From: Aliarcobacter sp.
GTDB lineage: Bacteria; Campylobacterota; Campylobacteria; Campylobacterales; Arcobacteraceae
Assembly: GCA_028689025.1 (NCBI GenBank)
Contig: JAQTXA010000004.1
Span: 62,001-126,000 of the forward strand
Reading direction: 5' to 3'
Length of the DNA: 64,000 nt
How positions within the stretch are numbered: the first letter of the stretch is position 1; each line of letters opens with the position of its first letter. The notes beneath the pieces were generated by a model. The model did no database searches. It saw nothing but the letters and a program-made list of their open reading frames with translations, and was not told where the DNA came from. A program made the translations under genes and the position numbers. Shown piece by piece: positions 53,561 to 64,000 of this stretch.

Positions 53561-54427
53561 ATGGATTTAAGAAACTTATTTAGCAAAATATCTTTTGATA
53601 CAAAATCAAAAGAACAGCCAACAAAAAAAGATGCACCAAGTCACTGGATTAAGTGTCCTGAGTGTAATGCATTAATGTTTTTTAAAGAGGTAGAATCTCA
53701 AGACAATATTTGTCCAAAATGTAATTTTCATATGAGAATTGGGGCAAAAAGAAGAATTGAGATTTTAACTGATAAAGATAGTTTTGTTGAGTTTGATGCT
53801 GAGTTAAAACCTAATGATCCACTAAAGTTTGTTGATAAAACTTCTTATAAAAAAAGAGTAGAAGAAGCACTTAAAAACACTGGACGTACATCTTCAGTTG
53901 TAAGTGGTGAAGCTACAATTAATCAAATACCTGTTCAATTAGTTGTATTTGATTTTGCTTATATGGGTGGAAGTTTAGGTTCTGTTGAGGGTGAAAAAAT
54001 TGTTCGTGCAGTAAATAGAGCAATGGAAAAACATCAAGGTGTAATTATTATTTCAGCATCTGGTGGGGCTAGAATGCAAGAGTCAACTTTTGCTTTAATG
54101 CAAATGGCGAAAACTTCTGCAGCTCTAAAAAAACTTGACCATGCAAAACTTCCATATATTTCTGTATTAACAGATCCAACAATGGGTGGAGTTTCTGCTT
54201 CATTTGCATTTTTAGGTGATATTATTATGGCTGAACCAGGTGCATTAATAGGATTTGCCGGTCAGCGAGTTATTAAACAAACAATTGGTGCTGATTTACC
54301 AGCAGGATTCCAAAGAGCTGAATTCTTACTTAAAAATGGTTCAATTGATATGGTTGTAAATAGATCTGATATGAAACAAACATTAACAGATTTATTAAAT
54401 ATGTTTAAAAAAGAAAAGATTAGTTAA
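53561..54427 (+). CDS. accD: Acetyl-CoA carboxylase carboxyltransferase subunit beta
   Basis: WIKCPECNALMF...NICPKCNFHMRI; SASGGARMQES. Confidence 0.97.
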   Translation: MDLRNLFSKISFDTKSKEQPTKKDAPSHWIKCPECNALMFFKEVESQDNICPKCNFHMRIGAKRRIEILTDKDSFVEFDAELKPNDPLKFVDKTSYKKRVEEALKNTGRTSSVVSGEATINQIPVQLVVFDFAYMGGSLGSVEGEKIVRAVNRAMEKHQGVIIISASGGARMQESTFALMQMAKTSAALKKLDHAKLPYISVLTDPTMGGVSASFAFLGDIIMAEPGALIGFAGQRVIKQTIGADLPAGFQRAEFLLKNGSIDMVVNRSDMKQTLTDLLNMFKKEKIS

Positions 54428-54430
54428 TAA

Positions 54431-55042
54431 TTGATGTTATCAAATCTTGAAAAAGCTTTGGGTTTTAAACTCGAAGCTTTTAATCTCTTATATGTTTTAT
54501 GTGATTATGAAACACTTCTAAAAAAAAATATCTCACTGGAAAAATTTGTAGATTTATGTAAAATAAAAGACGTAAAAATAGTTCAATACAGAGATAAAAT
54601 CTTATCTTTAGAAGAGCAAAAAACAAATCTTTTATATCTAAAATCACAACTTAATATTCCAATAATAATAAATGACAAAATAGAACTAATTGAGTTTGCA
54701 GATGGTTTACATTTAGGACAAGAGGATTTAGACAAAATTCATAAAGATAAAAAATTAGCAGTAAAATTAGTTAGATTAAAAATAAAAGATAAACTTCTTG
54801 GAATCTCAACCCACAATGAAATAGAAATTTTAGAGGCTAATGAATTATCAATAGATATGATTGGACTTGGTGCATATAAAAATACAAGTACAAAAGATGT
54901 ATCAACAATTTTAGGTTCTAAAATTTCATATTTAGCAAAAATATCAAAACATCCAGTTTGTGCTATTGGTGGTGTAAAAATTGAAGATATTATCGAAAAT
55001 ATAAACTTTAATGTTGTAGGAAGCGGATTTTATGATGATTAA
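54431..55042 (+). CDS. Thiamine phosphate synthase (ThiE)-like protein
   Basis: IVQYRDK; DGLHLGQEDL; GIS(T)H; GLGAYKNTSTK; CAIGGV. Confidence 0.8.
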   Translation: MMLSNLEKALGFKLEAFNLLYVLCDYETLLKKNISLEKFVDLCKIKDVKIVQYRDKILSLEEQKTNLLYLKSQLNIPIIINDKIELIEFADGLHLGQEDLDKIHKDKKLAVKLVRLKIKDKLLGISTHNEIEILEANELSIDMIGLGAYKNTSTKDVSTILGSKISYLAKISKHPVCAIGGVKIEDIIENINFNVVGSGFYDD

Positions 55043-55053
55043 AAGGAATCCCT

Positions 55054-55512
55054 GTGGGTAAAATTAATATTTATTCAATAATAAAACCATCAAAAGATGA
55101 GTTTGATGTTTTAATAAAAGAGTTTATAAAAATGTCTTCAAAATATGCAAAAGTTGAAGTATTTTATATATTCAATAAAAACATAGCAAAAGCTCAAACT
55201 ATTGGAGAAAAAGAGGCTCAACAATCTTATAGTGAAACCTACGAGCCTTTGCTTAAAGGCTATAATATAGCCTTAGATGTTTTAGGAAAAAAAGTTGATA
55301 CCTATGCTTTTTCAGCACTACTTGAAGATAAAAATGAAGTTAACTTTTTTATAGGTGGAGCTTATGGTTTTCAAAGGGAATTTTTAGCTAAATGTGATAC
55401 AACAATCTCTTTGAGTGATTTAACAATGGCACACAAAGTTGCCAATGTAGTTTTAACAGAACAGATATTTAGAGCACTAAGTATTCAAAATAATCATCCG
55501 TATCATAAGTAA
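55054..55512 (+). CDS. rlmH: 23S rRNA (pseudouridine1915-N3)-methyltransferase
   Basis: INIYSI; NFFIGGAYGFQREF; ISLSDLTMAHKVANVVLTEQIFRA. Confidence 0.92.
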   Translation: MGKINIYSIIKPSKDEFDVLIKEFIKMSSKYAKVEVFYIFNKNIAKAQTIGEKEAQQSYSETYEPLLKGYNIALDVLGKKVDTYAFSALLEDKNEVNFFIGGAYGFQREFLAKCDTTISLSDLTMAHKVANVVLTEQIFRALSIQNNHPYHK

Positions 55513-55575
55513 TTTATAAACATTTTTGTATAATGAAAGAATAAATAAGAGTTCATAATAAAAAAAGGATAGAAA

Positions 55576-56589
55576 ATGGGTTTTAAGAAATATTTTATTT
55601 TCTCAATAATCTTAATTGTAGCCGTATTTGGTTTTGCATATAGCTTAGAGTTAGGTGATTACAATTTTACAATGTTTGATTATTCACTTACGTTACCAGT
55701 TGCAGCATGGTTAATAATACCAATATCTTTACTAGCACTTGCTACTTTTGTACATATCTTATGGTATGGAATGATTAACTATTTTAAACATAGAGCAGTA
55801 CTTAAAGATCATGAAACTATCATTAAAATGATTAAATCAAATTTACTAGAAAAAGATGAAACATATAAATTCAAAACAAAAGAGTTTAAAAATCTTTCTT
55901 CTATTCTTTCTCAACTTAAAATTGATGTTCAAGCTAATAGATTTACTTCTTCAGATGAAGAATTAAATAAAATAGTTGCTGGAATTCAAGATATAAAAGA
56001 TGGAAAATATGTTAGTGAAAAAGTAATTAAGATAAATGAAACTACAACATTAGCTAATTTAAATATGATAAATAAAGTAAATGAGCAAATAGATTTTGCA
56101 GTTGATGTTCTTAAAAAACCAGAAAATTTTTCTTCAAATGTAGTTTTACAATCTTTTGAAAATGTGTTAAAAGATAAAAGTATGACAACAATAAAAAAAC
56201 TTTATAAAAATGTAAAATTAGATAAAGAGATGGCAAAAAAACTTTTTGAAAAAGATGCTGCAAATAATGAATTTGGTTTTACAACAGAAGAGATTCTAAA
56301 AATTGTTAAAGAATTAGATTATAAAAATGATGATTTTATAATGTTAGCAAAAAATTATGAAACGATTTTAAAACCAGACCAAATTATTGAATTATTTGAA
56401 AAACTTTCAGTTGAACTTGAAGATGCAACACCTGCATATTTACATGTATTATTTGAATATGAAATGATTGATAAAGCAAGAGAAGTTTTAGCAAATACAA
56501 AAGAGAGTGAATACTCACCATTTAAAGCTCTTTTAGATTTAAAAGAAGCTGGAAAACACTACAATTTAGAAGCGATATCTTACAAATAA
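55576..56589 (+). CDS. Membrane-anchored hypothetical protein
   Basis: Two N-terminal TMs and a long helical soluble domain. Confidence 0.75.
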   Translation: MGFKKYFIFSIILIVAVFGFAYSLELGDYNFTMFDYSLTLPVAAWLIIPISLLALATFVHILWYGMINYFKHRAVLKDHETIIKMIKSNLLEKDETYKFKTKEFKNLSSILSQLKIDVQANRFTSSDEELNKIVAGIQDIKDGKYVSEKVIKINETTTLANLNMINKVNEQIDFAVDVLKKPENFSSNVVLQSFENVLKDKSMTTIKKLYKNVKLDKEMAKKLFEKDAANNEFGFTTEEILKIVKELDYKNDDFIMLAKNYETILKPDQIIELFEKLSVELEDATPAYLHVLFEYEMIDKAREVLANTKESEYSPFKALLDLKEAGKHYNLEAISYK

Positions 56590-57521
56590 TGAATAAAAAA
56601 CTTGATTTTAGCCGACCCCTTATGGTGTTGGCGCCACTTGCTGGTTATACTGATTTACCCTTTCGTTCTGTTGTTAAAAAATTTGGGGCTGATTTAACTA
56701 TTTCAGAAATGATTTCATCAAATGCCTTAGTTTATAAATCTGCTAGAACTCTTAAAATGATAGAAAAATCTCCAACTGAAGATCCTTATTTTGTTCAAAT
56801 AGCTGGAAATAGTGTTGAACTTGTTCGTGATGCTGTTTTACTTTTAAATGATGTTGAAGGAATTGATGGGATTGATTTAAACTGTGGATGCCCAGCTCCT
56901 AAAGTATTTAATCATGGTTCGGGTTCAAATCTTTTAGGGGATTTGAAAAAACTTGAAGAAATTCTTTCAACAGTTAAAAAATATTCAAAAAAACAATATA
57001 CAAGTGCCAAAGTTAGAATTGGTGTAAATGATAAAATTCCAGTTGAAATAGGAAAAGCAGTTGAAGCTTGTGGGGCAGATTTTGTTTCAGTTCATGGACG
57101 AACAAGAGCTGGAAAATATAAAGCCCCTGTTGATTATGATGCAATTAAAGCTATGAAAGAAGCCATTTCAATTCCTGTTATTGCAAATGGTGATATTAAA
57201 GATTATGATAAAGCTAAAGAAGTTTTAGCTTATACAAATGCTGATGGTGTAATGATAGGTCGAGGTGCAATTGGAAAACCTTGGGTATTTTATCAATTAA
57301 AACATGGCATTGAAGATATTTCAAGCGAAATGAAAAAAGAGATTATTTTAGAACACTTTGATGCAATGTTAAAATTCCATGGACCACATGGTGCGATTAT
57401 GTTTAGAAAATTATTACACTCTTATTCAAAAGGCTACACTGGTGCCAATGAATTTAGAGATATTATAAATAAAATCTCTGATATTGATGTAATGAGAGAT
57501 ATGATAGAAAACTTCTTTTAA
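56589..57521 (+). CDS. dusB: tRNA-dihydrouridine synthase
   Basis: LAPLAGYTDLPFRSVV; DLNCGCPAPKV; VSVHGRTRAGKY; IANGDI. Confidence 0.94.
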   Translation: MNKKLDFSRPLMVLAPLAGYTDLPFRSVVKKFGADLTISEMISSNALVYKSARTLKMIEKSPTEDPYFVQIAGNSVELVRDAVLLLNDVEGIDGIDLNCGCPAPKVFNHGSGSNLLGDLKKLEEILSTVKKYSKKQYTSAKVRIGVNDKIPVEIGKAVEACGADFVSVHGRTRAGKYKAPVDYDAIKAMKEAISIPVIANGDIKDYDKAKEVLAYTNADGVMIGRGAIGKPWVFYQLKHGIEDISSEMKKEIILEHFDAMLKFHGPHGAIMFRKLLHSYSKGYTGANEFRDIINKISDIDVMRDMIENFF

Positions 57522-57610
57522 GCTTTTAATATAATTCAAAAGTTATTTGGATAAAATATTGCACTTTATATAAATAAAGAAATTATATATTGTTTTAATA
57601 AAGGAAATAT

Positions 57611-58429
57611 TTGTCTAAATACTATTTTGAATTAACCCTTAAACCAGATAATAACTACGAACTTTTTTTAGATTTATTAAATGCTGTAACTACTGATGCT
57701 ATTGAAGAACTTGATGGAACTTTGATAGTAAGAAGTGAAGATGAGCTTGATGATTTAATTTTTGGTGTAAAAGAATTTATAACTGCCCTTGATACAAAGT
57801 GCGAATTAACTTATGAGAAAAAAGAGAATATTGATTGGATAAAACAGTACCAAGAATCAGTTAAAGCTGTAGAAGTGGGAAGTTTTTATATCAGACCATC
57901 TTGGGAAGAGAAAAAAGATGGGAAAATTGATATTATAATTAATCCAGCTTTATCTTTTGGTTCAGGTCATCATGAAACTACATCTTCATGTATTGAAGCT
58001 ATTGATGAATTTGTAAATGAGAAACAAACTGTTTTAGATGTTGGAACTGGAAGTGGTATCTTAGCAATTGCAGCTGCGAAAAAAGGTTGTATTGTTGATA
58101 TTTGTGACACGGATGAAGTTTGTGTTGTCGATACAAAATCAAATTTTGAATTAAATGGTGTAACAATTAATGATTCATGGGTTGGTTCAACAAACAAAAC
58201 AACAAAAAAATATGATGTGGTAATCGCCAATATTGTTGCTGATGTTTTAGTAATGATTGCCTCTGATTTGAAAAAATGTTTAAATGAGAATGGAATTTTG
58301 ATAATTTCAGGTATATTAGATAAACACATTAATAGAGTTTTGAGTAAATTTAATGATTTAGAACAAATCAAACTTATCCATAAAAATGAGTGGATGAGTG
58401 TTGTATTTAAAAATAATAAGGAGTTTTAG
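57611..58429 (+). CDS. prmA: Ribosomal protein L11 methyltransferase (TTG/upstream start)
   Basis: NPALSFGSGHHETTSSCIEAI; VLDVGTGSGILAIAAAKKG. Confidence 0.93.
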   Translation: MSKYYFELTLKPDNNYELFLDLLNAVTTDAIEELDGTLIVRSEDELDDLIFGVKEFITALDTKCELTYEKKENIDWIKQYQESVKAVEVGSFYIRPSWEEKKDGKIDIIINPALSFGSGHHETTSSCIEAIDEFVNEKQTVLDVGTGSGILAIAAAKKGCIVDICDTDEVCVVDTKSNFELNGVTINDSWVGSTNKTTKKYDVVIANIVADVLVMIASDLKKCLNENGILIISGILDKHINRVLSKFNDLEQIKLIHKNEWMSVVFKNNKEF

Positions 58430-58432
58430 TTT

Positions 58433-60487
58433 ATGGCTAAAAAACAACAAAATAATAACAATTTTAATAATAGTAACAACAGTAATAATAACAAAAACAA
58501 TGAAAATGGAAACAATTTTTTTAACAACAATCCATTATTGATTTTTGTAATTTTTTCAATAGTTACAATATTTGCATTTAAAGCTATTTTCCCTGAAGAT
58601 CAAATGGGTGGAGATGCAACTAATTCAAATATGCAAGCATTTGGACAAAGTTCTAATAAAACAATAGCTTATTCAGATTTAAAAAACTTACTAAGTACTG
58701 GAAAAATTGAGTATGTAGGTATTGGGAATACTCAAATTAAAGCTGTTTCTAAAATGGGAACAGGGCAAGTTACAACATTTACAGCAAGAAGAGTTGTTCC
58801 TGATGAGACTTTAATTCCTGAATTAGAGAAAAATTCAATTGCCTATGGTGGAATAAACGAAGAAAATATCCTAGCTGATATTTTATTTGGATGGGTTTTA
58901 CCAATTTTTATTTTCTTTGCTATTTGGATGTTTATTGCAAAAAGAATGCAAAAATCTATGGGTGGAGGTTCAGGTGGAATTCTTGGAATTGGATCATCTA
59001 AAAAGATGATAAATTCTGAAAAACCAAATGTAACTTTTGATGATATGGCTGGAAATAAAGAAGCTAAAGAAGAGGTACAAGAAATTGTAGACTTCTTAAA
59101 ATCACCAGATAGATATGTAAGACTTGGAGCTCAAATTCCAAAAGGTGTTTTATTAGTAGGACCTCCAGGTACAGGAAAAACACTTTTAGCAAAAGCAGTT
59201 GCTGGTGAAGCAAATGTTGAGTTTTTATCAGTTTCTGGTTCTGCATTTATTGAAATGTTTGTAGGAGTTGGAGCTTCAAGAGTTAGAGATTTATTCGAAC
59301 AAGCTAAAAAAGTTGCACCTGCTATTATTTTTATTGATGAAATAGATGCTATTGGTAAAAGTAGAGCCTCAGGTGGTCCAATGGGTGGAAATGATGAGAG
59401 AGAACAAACTTTAAATCAGCTATTAGCTGAAATGGATGGTTTTTCGACTGAATATGCACCGGTTATTGTATTAGCAGCAACTAATAGACCAGAAGTTTTA
59501 GATCCAGCACTTTTAAGACCAGGAAGATTTGATAGACAAGTTTTAGTTGATAAACCTGATTATGAGGGTAGAGTTGAAATTTTAAATGTACATATCAAAG
59601 GTGTAAAACTTGGCAAAAATGTAGATTTAAAAGAGATTGCAAAAATGACAGCAGGACTTGCAGGTGCAGATTTAGCAAATATTATTAATGAAGCTGCATT
59701 ACTTGCTGGTCGTGCTTCAAAAGATCAGGTAGATCCAAGTGATTTTAAAGAAGCAGTTGAGAGACAAATTGCTGGTTTAGAGAAAAAATCAAAAAGAATT
59801 TCTCCAAAAGAGAGAAAAATTGTGGCTTACCATGAATCTGGACATGCATTAATTGCAGAAATTACAAAAGGTGCAAATAAAGTAAATAAAGTATCAATTG
59901 TTCCACGAGGACTTGCAGCTTTAGGATATACACTTAATACGCCAGAAGAGAATAAATACTTAATGCAAAAACATGAGCTTATTGCTGAAGTTGATGTTCT
60001 ATTGGGTGGAAGAGCTGCTGAAGAAGTATTTATTGGTGAAATTTCTACAGGTGCTGGAAATGACCTTGAAAGAGCTACTGGTATTATTAAATCAATGGCT
60101 ACAGTTTATGGTATGAGTGACATTGCAGGACTTATGGTTTTAGAAAAAAGATCAAATCAATTCCTTGGTGGTCAAACTCAAAAAGATTTCTCTGATGCAA
60201 TGGCAAAAGATTTAGATGATCACACTAAAAATCTATTAAATGAAAGATATCAAATTGTCTTACAAAAATTAAAAGATAATAGTGTTTCTATTGAGCAAAT
60301 GACAGCTGAATTATTAGAAATTGAAGTAATTTCAGGTGAAAGAGTTAGAGAAATAATCACATTAAATGGTGGAGAAGTTTTCACTGATGGAGATTTACAC
60401 TCAGATGCAATTGTTGAAACACAAGAAAAAGAAACTGTTGTTGAAGATATTTCAGCTAATGGTGATGAAACTACAGAAAATAAATAG
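58433..60487 (+). CDS. ftsH: ATP-dependent zinc metalloprotease FtsH
   Basis: [22 protein letters not shown] region; HESGHALI. Confidence 0.98.
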   Translation: MAKKQQNNNNFNNSNNSNNNKNNENGNNFFNNNPLLIFVIFSIVTIFAFKAIFPEDQMGGDATNSNMQAFGQSSNKTIAYSDLKNLLSTGKIEYVGIGNTQIKAVSKMGTGQVTTFTARRVVPDETLIPELEKNSIAYGGINEENILADILFGWVLPIFIFFAIWMFIAKRMQKSMGGGSGGILGIGSSKKMINSEKPNVTFDDMAGNKEAKEEVQEIVDFLKSPDRYVRLGAQIPKGVLLVGPPGTGKTLLAKAVAGEANVEFLSVSGSAFIEMFVGVGASRVRDLFEQAKKVAPAIIFIDEIDAIGKSRASGGPMGGNDEREQTLNQLLAEMDGFSTEYAPVIVLAATNRPEVLDPALLRPGRFDRQVLVDKPDYEGRVEILNVHIKGVKLGKNVDLKEIAKMTAGLAGADLANIINEAALLAGRASKDQVDPSDFKEAVERQIAGLEKKSKRISPKERKIVAYHESGHALIAEITKGANKVNKVSIVPRGLAALGYTLNTPEENKYLMQKHELIAEVDVLLGGRAAEEVFIGEISTGAGNDLERATGIIKSMATVYGMSDIAGLMVLEKRSNQFLGGQTQKDFSDAMAKDLDDHTKNLLNERYQIVLQKLKDNSVSIEQMTAELLEIEVISGERVREIITLNGGEVFTDGDLHSDAIVETQEKETVVEDISANGDETTENK

Positions 60488-60505
60488 CTTACTATTTACT
60501 TTTTA

Positions 60506-60531
60506 GGGTAAAAAACTATAGTTTTTTACCC
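60506..60531. terminator. Perfect 26-nt palindrome downstream of ftsH
   Basis: GGGTAAAAAACTATAGTTTTTTACCC. Confidence 0.65.
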
Positions 60532-60668
60532 TCTCTTAAACATTCTCAATCAAATACTATTTTTATAAATATAAGTTATAATTGAGTAGTAATAAATATT
60601 ATATAGGAACACAATGAGTAAATTTTATATATTTTTTTATCAAAATATTAGTTTAGAGGATAATTATA

Positions 60669-61757
60669 ATGTCTAAAATATTTAGAAGAGTGTTTATATT
60701 AAATTTTATAATATCATTAATTGGCCTTTTATTATATTCACAATTAACTCTAATGCCTTTTGAAAAAGAGTTTTTTTATTTGGCTATTGTTTTACTTTTA
60801 TCTTCAATTATTATCTCTTTTTTAGTTTCTAAGATTATAGTTTTACCTATATATATGAATTTAAAGAATAACCAAGAAGAGTTTGAAAAATCTAATAATG
60901 ATATGAAAAATATTACTCATCAAAAATCTTTTGAATTAGAATTAGTAAATACTGCATTACAAGAAAAATATAAAGAACAAAAAGAGTTAGCTGAAACTCT
61001 ACAAGAAAAATTAACATTGGAAACTTTAAATAGAGAGAAAAAAGAGCAATTATTAATTCATCAATCAAGATTAGCTGGAATTGGAAAGATTTCTATAAAT
61101 ATGCTCAATGAATCTGAAGAATTAATATCTAGTTTGAATTTTATCTTGCAAAATATTAATACAATTCATAAGCAAATCGATTTTAAAAACGAGTTAGTAA
61201 CTAAATCAATGGAACAACTGCATAGAGTTGTAGATGAAATGAATATGAAAAATAAGGAATTAAAAAACTTTATCAATCCAAATGAAGTAAAAAAAGAGTT
61301 TTATTTAGATGAAATTGTAATGGAATCTTTAGGTGTATTAGAAAAAACTTTTATGAATCACAACATAAAAATCGATTATAATTTTAGTAAATCAATAAGT
61401 CTCTTTGGTTTTCCAACAGAATTCTCACAAGTTATTTTTAATATTCTTCAAAATGCAAAAGATGCACTTATTGAGAAAAATATCACACCTAAAAAAGTTT
61501 TTGTTAGTATAAAAAAAGATAATGAATTTGCATACGTATTTATTGTAGATAATGCAGGTGGAATTAGTCAAAATGTTATTGATAGCATATTTGAACCATA
61601 TTTTACTACTAAATCACATAGAAAAGCCTCTGGTTTAGGACTTTTCATTTCTAAGATTATTATTGAAGAGAATATGCAAGGTAATTTAGAGTTTGAAAAC
61701 GCAAGTGAAGGCGCTAAATTTATTATAAAAATTCCTCTAAAAGATGAAGAAAAGTAG
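60669..61757 (+). CDS. Histidine-kinase-like sensor without an obvious phosphoacceptor His
   Basis: Two TMs; RLAGIGKISINMLNESEE at H-box; FNILQNAKDAL; VDNAGGI; ASGLGLFI. Confidence 0.82.
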   Translation: MSKIFRRVFILNFIISLIGLLLYSQLTLMPFEKEFFYLAIVLLLSSIIISFLVSKIIVLPIYMNLKNNQEEFEKSNNDMKNITHQKSFELELVNTALQEKYKEQKELAETLQEKLTLETLNREKKEQLLIHQSRLAGIGKISINMLNESEELISSLNFILQNINTIHKQIDFKNELVTKSMEQLHRVVDEMNMKNKELKNFINPNEVKKEFYLDEIVMESLGVLEKTFMNHNIKIDYNFSKSISLFGFPTEFSQVIFNILQNAKDALIEKNITPKKVFVSIKKDNEFAYVFIVDNAGGISQNVIDSIFEPYFTTKSHRKASGLGLFISKIIIEENMQGNLEFENASEGAKFIIKIPLKDEEK

Positions 61758-61777
61758 AGTTTTAATTAAAAACTCTA
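61755..61777 (+). terminator. Rho-independent terminator
   Basis: TAGAGTTTTAATTAAAAACTCTATTT. Confidence 0.65.
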
Positions 61778-61786
61778 TTTCAAGTA

Positions 61787-61815
61787 TTGACAAATAAAAA
61801 TTTATTAATTATACT
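61787..61815 (+). promoter_or_regulatory. Sigma70-type promoter of leu leader/leuA
   Basis: TTGACA (61787-61792), 17-nt spacer, TATACT (61810-61815). Confidence 0.8.
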
Positions 61816-61848
61816 TAAACACTTTAAAACAAAAACAAGGAGAGATAT

Positions 61849-61926
61849 ATGAAAATATTTAATTTTTATAATAACCATTTCATCAAAAGTGTTAACTCTC
61901 TTCTGCTTCTTTCTTTTTCTCTCTAA
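61849..61926 (+). CDS. Leucine-rich leader peptide MKIFNFYNNHFIKSVNSLLLLSFSL
   Basis: AAGGAG SD (61837-61842) 6 nt upstream of ATG; CTT CTG CTT CTT run and CTC just before stop; ~100 nt upstream of leuA. Confidence 0.8.
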   Translation: MKIFNFYNNHFIKSVNSLLLLSFSL

Positions 61927-61943
61927 TTATAAATTTTTATAAT
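61924..61943 (+). promoter_or_regulatory. AT-only hairpin starting at the leader stop codon
   Basis: AATTATAAA-TT-TTTATAATT immediately downstream of the leucine codons. Confidence 0.4.
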
Positions 61944-62028
61944 TACAATCACAACAAAATAATCAAAACACAGTTTTTCTTTTTTTATTTAAAAAAAGAT
62001 ATAATAAATAACATTTTAAAAGGTTAAT

Positions 62029-63585
62029 ATGATGGATAAAAATAAAATTATAGTATTTGATACAACATTAAGAGACGGTGAACAAAGTCCTGGTTGTTCT
62101 ATGAACACTGAAGAAAAAATTAAAATAGCTTTACAATTAGAAAAATTAGGTGTAGATGTAATAGAAGCTGGATTTGCAGCTGCTAGTCCTGGAGATTTTG
62201 ATGCAGTAAGTAGAATTGCAGAAATAATTAAAAATTCAAGTATATGTTCATTAGCAAGAGCAATTGATAATGATATAAAACAAGCTGGATTAGCTGTTAG
62301 ACATGCACAAAAACATAGAATTCATACTTTTATCGCAACTTCACCAATACATATGAAATATAAATTAAAAATGAGTGAAGAAGAAGTAATTAAAAGAGCA
62401 ATTCATGCAGTTGAATATGCAAAAACTTTTGTTGATGATGTTGAATTTTCTTTAGAAGATGCAGGAAGAAGTGAAATCTCTTTTATGAAAGAAGTTATGG
62501 ATGCAGTTATTGGAGCAGGTGCTAGAACTATTAATTTACCAGATACTGTAGGATATAGATTACCAACAGAATTAGGTGCAATGGTTAAAGAATTAAGTGC
62601 TTTTGCAGGAGATAGAGCAATTATTTCAGTTCATAACCACAATGACTTAGGATTAGCAACTGCTAATACTTTAGCAGCTGTTTTAAATGGTGCTAGACAA
62701 ATAGAAGTTACAATTAATGGTTTAGGTGAAAGAGCAGGAAATTCTGCTTTAGAAGAAGCTGTAATGGCTATTAAAACACGAAAAGATGCTTTTGGTGATT
62801 TATATACAACTATTAATACACCTGAAATTTATGCAACTTCAAGATTAGTTGCAACGGTAACTGGTGTTGAGCCACAACAAAATAAAGCGATTGTTGGTAA
62901 AAATGCATTTTCTCATGAAAGTGGAATTCACCAAGATGGTGTTTTAAAACACCAAGAAACATATGAAATTATGAAACCTGAAGATGTTGGAGTATTTAAA
63001 GAATCTACTTTAATTTTAGGAAAACACTCTGGTCGAGCAGCATTTAGAGATAAAATTATTCATTTAGGATTTGATAAAGTAAGTGACGAAGAATTAAATG
63101 CTGCTTTTGAAAAATTCAAAAATTTAGCTGATAAGAAAAAAGATGTAACAGATGATGATATTAGAATGTTAATTACTGATGAGTCATTAAATCAAGACAA
63201 AACTTATGAGTTAATTGGATTACAAATATCAGATTGTACAGCAGGAGTTCCAACAGCCGCTGTGGCAATCAAATATAAAGATGAAATAATTAAAGACGCA
63301 GCTATTGGCGATGGAACAATGGATGCTATTTTTAAAACTATAGATAGATTAACAGGTTATACTGGAGAATTAAAAGATTATAAAGTAACTTCTGTAACTG
63401 AAGGAAAAGATGCACTTGCAAAAGTTACTACAAGAGTTTCTTTTGATCAAACAAGTCCTTCTTTTGTTGGACATGGATTAAGTATTGATACAATGCTTGC
63501 AACTGCTAAGGCATATTTAGGAGCATTAAACTCTTATCTTTCTCAAAAAGAGAGATTGTCTAAAAATAGCGAACACCAAATCTAA
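62029..63585 (+). CDS. leuA: 2-isopropylmalate synthase
   Basis: [38 protein letters not shown]. Confidence 0.97.
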   Translation: MMDKNKIIVFDTTLRDGEQSPGCSMNTEEKIKIALQLEKLGVDVIEAGFAAASPGDFDAVSRIAEIIKNSSICSLARAIDNDIKQAGLAVRHAQKHRIHTFIATSPIHMKYKLKMSEEEVIKRAIHAVEYAKTFVDDVEFSLEDAGRSEISFMKEVMDAVIGAGARTINLPDTVGYRLPTELGAMVKELSAFAGDRAIISVHNHNDLGLATANTLAAVLNGARQIEVTINGLGERAGNSALEEAVMAIKTRKDAFGDLYTTINTPEIYATSRLVATVTGVEPQQNKAIVGKNAFSHESGIHQDGVLKHQETYEIMKPEDVGVFKESTLILGKHSGRAAFRDKIIHLGFDKVSDEELNAAFEKFKNLADKKKDVTDDDIRMLITDESLNQDKTYELIGLQISDCTAGVPTAAVAIKYKDEIIKDAAIGDGTMDAIFKTIDRLTGYTGELKDYKVTSVTEGKDALAKVTTRVSFDQTSPSFVGHGLSIDTMLATAKAYLGALNSYLSQKERLSKNSEHQI

Positions 63586-63589
63586 TAAG

Positions 63590-63616
63590 ATGTAAAGTAG
63601 TTTAACTACTTTACAT
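63590..63616. terminator. Hairpin downstream of leuA
   Basis: ATGTAAAGTAGTT-T-AACTACTTTACAT. Confidence 0.6.
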
Positions 63617-63625
63617 TAAGTTCCT

Positions 63626-64000
63626 ATGACTAAATATATAATTTCATTAGCATACAAACTAGAAACATCTACTAAATATAAGAGATTCAAAGAATTTACT
63701 TATAATATATTAGAAAATAATTCATATCATTACAAAAAATATTTTGATATGGCAATGATTTTTTTAGTTCTGAGTACCATTGGAATTTTAATATTTGAAG
63801 TAAATCACAAAAATTTAGCTTTTTTAACTGATTATGAACTTTTTGCAGTTGTTATTTTCGCAATAGAATATATAGGAAGGTTATGGATTAGTTCTGATAT
63901 ACATTCTATAATCATAGAAGATTATGAAAATAATCAACTATTAAATAAAAAATATAAAATAAGTAAATCAATAAAAAAAGTTATTTCAAAAAAAATTGAT
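63626..64000 (+). CDS. Voltage-gated ion (K+) channel-like protein, 3' truncated by window edge
   Basis: MTKYIISLAYKLETSTKYKRFKEFTYNILENNSYHYKKYFDMAMIFLVLSTIGIL...YELFAVVIFAIEYIGRLW (S1/S2-like); frame open to window end. Confidence 0.65.
   Translation, partial: MTKYIISLAYKLETSTKYKRFKEFTYNILENNSYHYKKYFDMAMIFLVLSTIGILIFEVNHKNLAFLTDYELFAVVIFAIEYIGRLWISSDIHSIIIEDYENNQLLNKKYKISKSIKKVISKKID

Noticed and set aside
57970-58371. 133-aa minus-strand ORF inside prmA
   Set aside because: Antisense shadow of a well-supported gene.

Overview
AT-rich, gene-dense chromosomal window. Protein content and style (GroES/GroEL, LeuA, MetK, PanD, many PAS/Cache sensor kinases, a soluble CZB chemoreceptor) suggest an Arcobacter/Aliarcobacter-like member of the Campylobacterota; this attribution is by recognition only, with no database search. 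Most of the window is core metabolism, housekeeping and signal transduction. I saw no rRNA, convincing tRNA, CRISPR array, IS element or prophage. Items most worth a second look: (1) a tightly packed, mostly overlapping 9-gene minus-strand block (39445-47406) with a divergent heme-copper-oxidase-like membrane protein that appears to lack the helix-VII His-His pair, plus an MFS-like protein, YceI, a thioredoxin-fold-like protein, a metallophosphoesterase, a MacB/LolD-type ABC pair and a two-component system; (2) an unannotated leucine-rich leader peptide (MKIFNFYNNHFIKSVNSLLLLSFSL*) with strong promoter and SD directly upstream of leuA; (3) a compact unannotated minus-strand transcription unit (about 39232-39423) with promoter, perfect SD, 15-codon ORF, hairpin and strong terminator; (4) a HI0933-family flavoprotein whose Rossmann motif lies upstream of any canonical start codon (non-canonical start or 1-nt frameshift); (5) a CowN-like protein next to mfd; (6) a near-perfect CIRCE operator on a consensus promoter upstream of groES; (7) a start-codon-like repeat array upstream of metK; (8) a PLD-SF2 helicase-DUF3427 protein; (9) sensor kinases with degenerate catalytic motifs; (10) a ParA-like ATPase paired with a small membrane protein.
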